DNA of 13,605 nt from Chloroflexota bacterium (GTDB lineage: Bacteria; Chloroflexota; Limnocylindria; Limnocylindrales; Limnocylindraceae): positions 1 to 13,605 of the forward strand of contig JAEMRB010000017.1 of assembly GCA_016463555.1 (NCBI GenBank), written 5' to 3'. Within the stretch, counting starts at the first letter, position 1; each line of letters starts with the position of its first letter. Below, piece by piece: positions 12,078 to 13,605 of the stretch. The position numbers and the translations under genes were made by a program. The notes beneath the pieces are model-generated. The model was not told the origin of the DNA. It saw only the letters and a list, made by a program, of their open reading frames with translations, and ran no database searches.

Positions 12078-13605
12078 ATGGCGGGCTTGGTGGACGCTGC
12101 GAAGGCGGCAACAAAGGCAACGATCGAGAAGTCAACGGCGCAGCCGTTGCCACCGTTGAGCTTTGATGGCAAGGGCTCAAAGGGCCTCGCCTGGGATCGA
12201 CGCTGGACCACCGCCGGCACGCATCCATACGACGAGATTCAGTGGGAGACCCGCACCGCATCCATCGGCAACGAGAGCGGTAAGAGTGTCTTCGAGCAGA
12301 AAGACGTTGAGGTGCCCGCCTCATGGTCACAGCTCGCCACGAACGTTGTTGTCTCGAAGTACTTCCGTGGACATGTTGGTAGCCCAGAGCGCGAGACGAG
12401 CGTTCGCCAGCTGATCGGTCGTGTAGCCGGTCAGATTGATGCATGGGCTGAGCAGCAGCACTACTTCAAGTCCGATGAGGACCGTGGCGCATTCATTGCC
12501 GAGCTGACCCACCTGCTCGTCAACCAGAAGATGGCCTTCAACTCACCAGTCTGGTTCAACGTTGGCGTTGAGAAGCGCCCACAGTGCTCGGCCTGCTTCA
12601 TCAATGGTGTGCAGGACTCGATGTCATCGATCATGGACCTCGCGAAGACCGAGGCGATGCTCTTCAAGTTCGGTTCGGGTGCAGGTTCCAACCTCTCCCC
12701 AATCCGCAGCGCCAAGGAGAAGATGAGCGGTGGTGGCACCGCCTCTGGCCCTGTCTCGTTCATGAGGGGCTTTGACGCCTTCGCCGGTGTCGTGAAGTCC
12801 GGTGGCAAGACGCGCCGCGCCGCGAAGATGGTCATCCTCGATGTGCAGCACCCTGACATCGAGCAGTTCATTGACTCGAAGGTCAGCGAAGAGAAGAAGG
12901 CCTGGGCACTCATTGAGGCGGGCTACGATGCCAGCTTCACCGGTGAGGCCTACGGCTCAATCTTCTTCCAGAACGGTAACCACTCAGTTCGCGTCAATGA
13001 CGAGTTCATGAAGGCTGTTGAGAGCGATGGCACGTGGCAGACACGCGCCGTCGTGAGCGGCGAGCCGGTCGAGACGCTCAGGGCACGCGACGTCTTCCGC
13101 AAGATGGCGGAGGCTGCGTGGGTCTGCGGCGACCCTGGCATTCAGTACGACACGGCGATCAATGACTGGCACACGTCGTCGAACACGGACCGCATCTATG
13201 CGTCGAACCCGTGCTCGGAGTACATGTTCCTCAACGACACCGCCTGCAACCTGGCCTCGCTGAACCTCATGAAGTTCGTGCGACCAGATGGCGAGTTCGA
13301 CGTGGAGTCCTTCAAGTACGCCTCGCGGCTGACCCTGCTCGCGCAGGAGATCATGGTGGACAACGCCTCGTACCCAACGCCGATGATCGATGAGAACAGC
13401 CACCGCTTCCGCCCACTCGGGCTCGGCTACGCCAACCTCGGCGCGCTCTTGATGAGCCGCGGCTTGGCGTACGACTCCGACGAGGGGCGCGCCTACGCAG
13501 GCGCGATCACCTCGATCATGACCGGCGAGGCATATGCGCAGTCGGCCGAAACGGCGGCGGCACACGGCGGACCGTTCATTGAGTACAAGAAGAACGAGAA
13601 GCCGT
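12078..13605 (+). CDS. nrdJ: Adenosylcobalamin-dependent class II ribonucleotide reductase, N-terminal 509 codons (3' end beyond window)
   Basis: Converts ribonucleotides to deoxyribonucleotides for DNA synthesis, making its thiyl radical from coenzyme B12, so it works with or without oxygen. The visible part matches the large actinobacterial-type NrdJ: THPYDEIQWETR (48-59), SKYFRGHVGSPERE (93-106), FNSPVWFNVG (154-163), QCSACF (169-174), FGSGAGSNLS (198-207), GGTASGPVSFMRG (219-231), GGKTRRAAKMVILDVQHPDIEQF (242-264), and NPCSEYM (377-383) with the catalytic N377, C379 and E381, then CNLASLNL (390-397). C170 or C173 with C390 would be the redox pair. The ATG at 12078 has GGAG six bases upstream. 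The C-terminal part, including any zinc-ribbon-like end, lies outside the window. Confidence 0.96.
   Translation, partial: MAGLVDAAKAATKATIEKSTAQPLPPLSFDGKGSKGLAWDRRWTTAGTHPYDEIQWETRTASIGNESGKSVFEQKDVEVPASWSQLATNVVVSKYFRGHVGSPERETSVRQLIGRVAGQIDAWAEQQHYFKSDEDRGAFIAELTHLLVNQKMAFNSPVWFNVGVEKRPQCSACFINGVQDSMSSIMDLAKTEAMLFKFGSGAGSNLSPIRSAKEKMSGGGTASGPVSFMRGFDAFAGVVKSGGKTRRAAKMVILDVQHPDIEQFIDSKVSEEKKAWALIEAGYDASFTGEAYGSIFFQNGNHSVRVNDEFMKAVESDGTWQTRAVVSGEPVETLRARDVFRKMAEAAWVCGDPGIQYDTAINDWHTSSNTDRIYASNPCSEYMFLNDTACNLASLNLMKFVRPDGEFDVESFKYASRLTLLAQEIMVDNASYPTPMIDENSHRFRPLGLGYANLGALLMSRGLAYDSDEGRAYAGAITSIMTGEAYAQSAETAAAHGGPFIEYKKNEKP

Overview
The window is a densely packed, GC-rich (roughly 60%) bacterial chromosome segment of housekeeping and metabolic genes. 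I see no mobile element, phage gene, CRISPR array, tRNA or rRNA. The gene set suggests an actinobacterial- or Chloroflexota-like organism: a coenzyme B12-dependent class II ribonucleotide reductase of the large actinobacterial type, a System II CcsA, a PepN-type M1 aminopeptidase, and several genes whose -10 box sits right against the start codon, as in leaderless transcription. A Chloroflexota lineage is my weak preference; this is inference and a taxon search was not possible.

Layout. Bases 1-7333 are read leftward. In transcription order they are: an NAD(P)-binding NDUFA9-like SDR protein, leucyl aminopeptidase (pepA), a secreted coiled-coil M23 peptidase, glucose-1-phosphate adenylyltransferase (glgC), a YbjN-like protein, an archaeal-type nicotinate phosphoribosyltransferase, and the first 129 codons of an M1 aminopeptidase that runs off the left edge. 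Tight spacing (25, 40, -11 and 4 nt) suggests the first five form one transcription unit. The last two each have their own -10 box. A LysE-family exporter (7394-8029) is read rightward and meets an arrestin-like protein tail to tail. The arrestin-like gene and an upstream HAD-IIA phosphatase (8026-9868) are read leftward and overlap. Rightward again come a NYN-domain putative RNase, a membrane-anchored zinc-ribbon protein fused head to tail (TAA then GTG) to ccsA, a 292-bp regulatory interval, and the start of nrdJ, which runs off the right edge.

Regulation is the most informative part. Five start codons (at 388, 1468, 7394, 9868 and 10388) are each preceded by a TANNNT hexamer with exactly six bases between, so transcription and translation probably start at the same base. 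In two of them the hexamer is TAGGAT and its TAG is the stop codon of the gene upstream. Genes inside operons instead use Shine-Dalgarno sites. nrdJ has a full promoter (TTGACG, 17 bp, TAGGAT), a pair of NrdR-box-like sites just upstream of it, and a leader of about 96 nt able to form two hairpins. glgC seems to start at a CTG codon inside the end of the preceding gene.

No clearly new multi-gene system is present. The least explained proteins are the arrestin-like protein next to the HAD phosphatase, the NYN protein with a basic tail, and the zinc-ribbon membrane protein coupled to ccsA.
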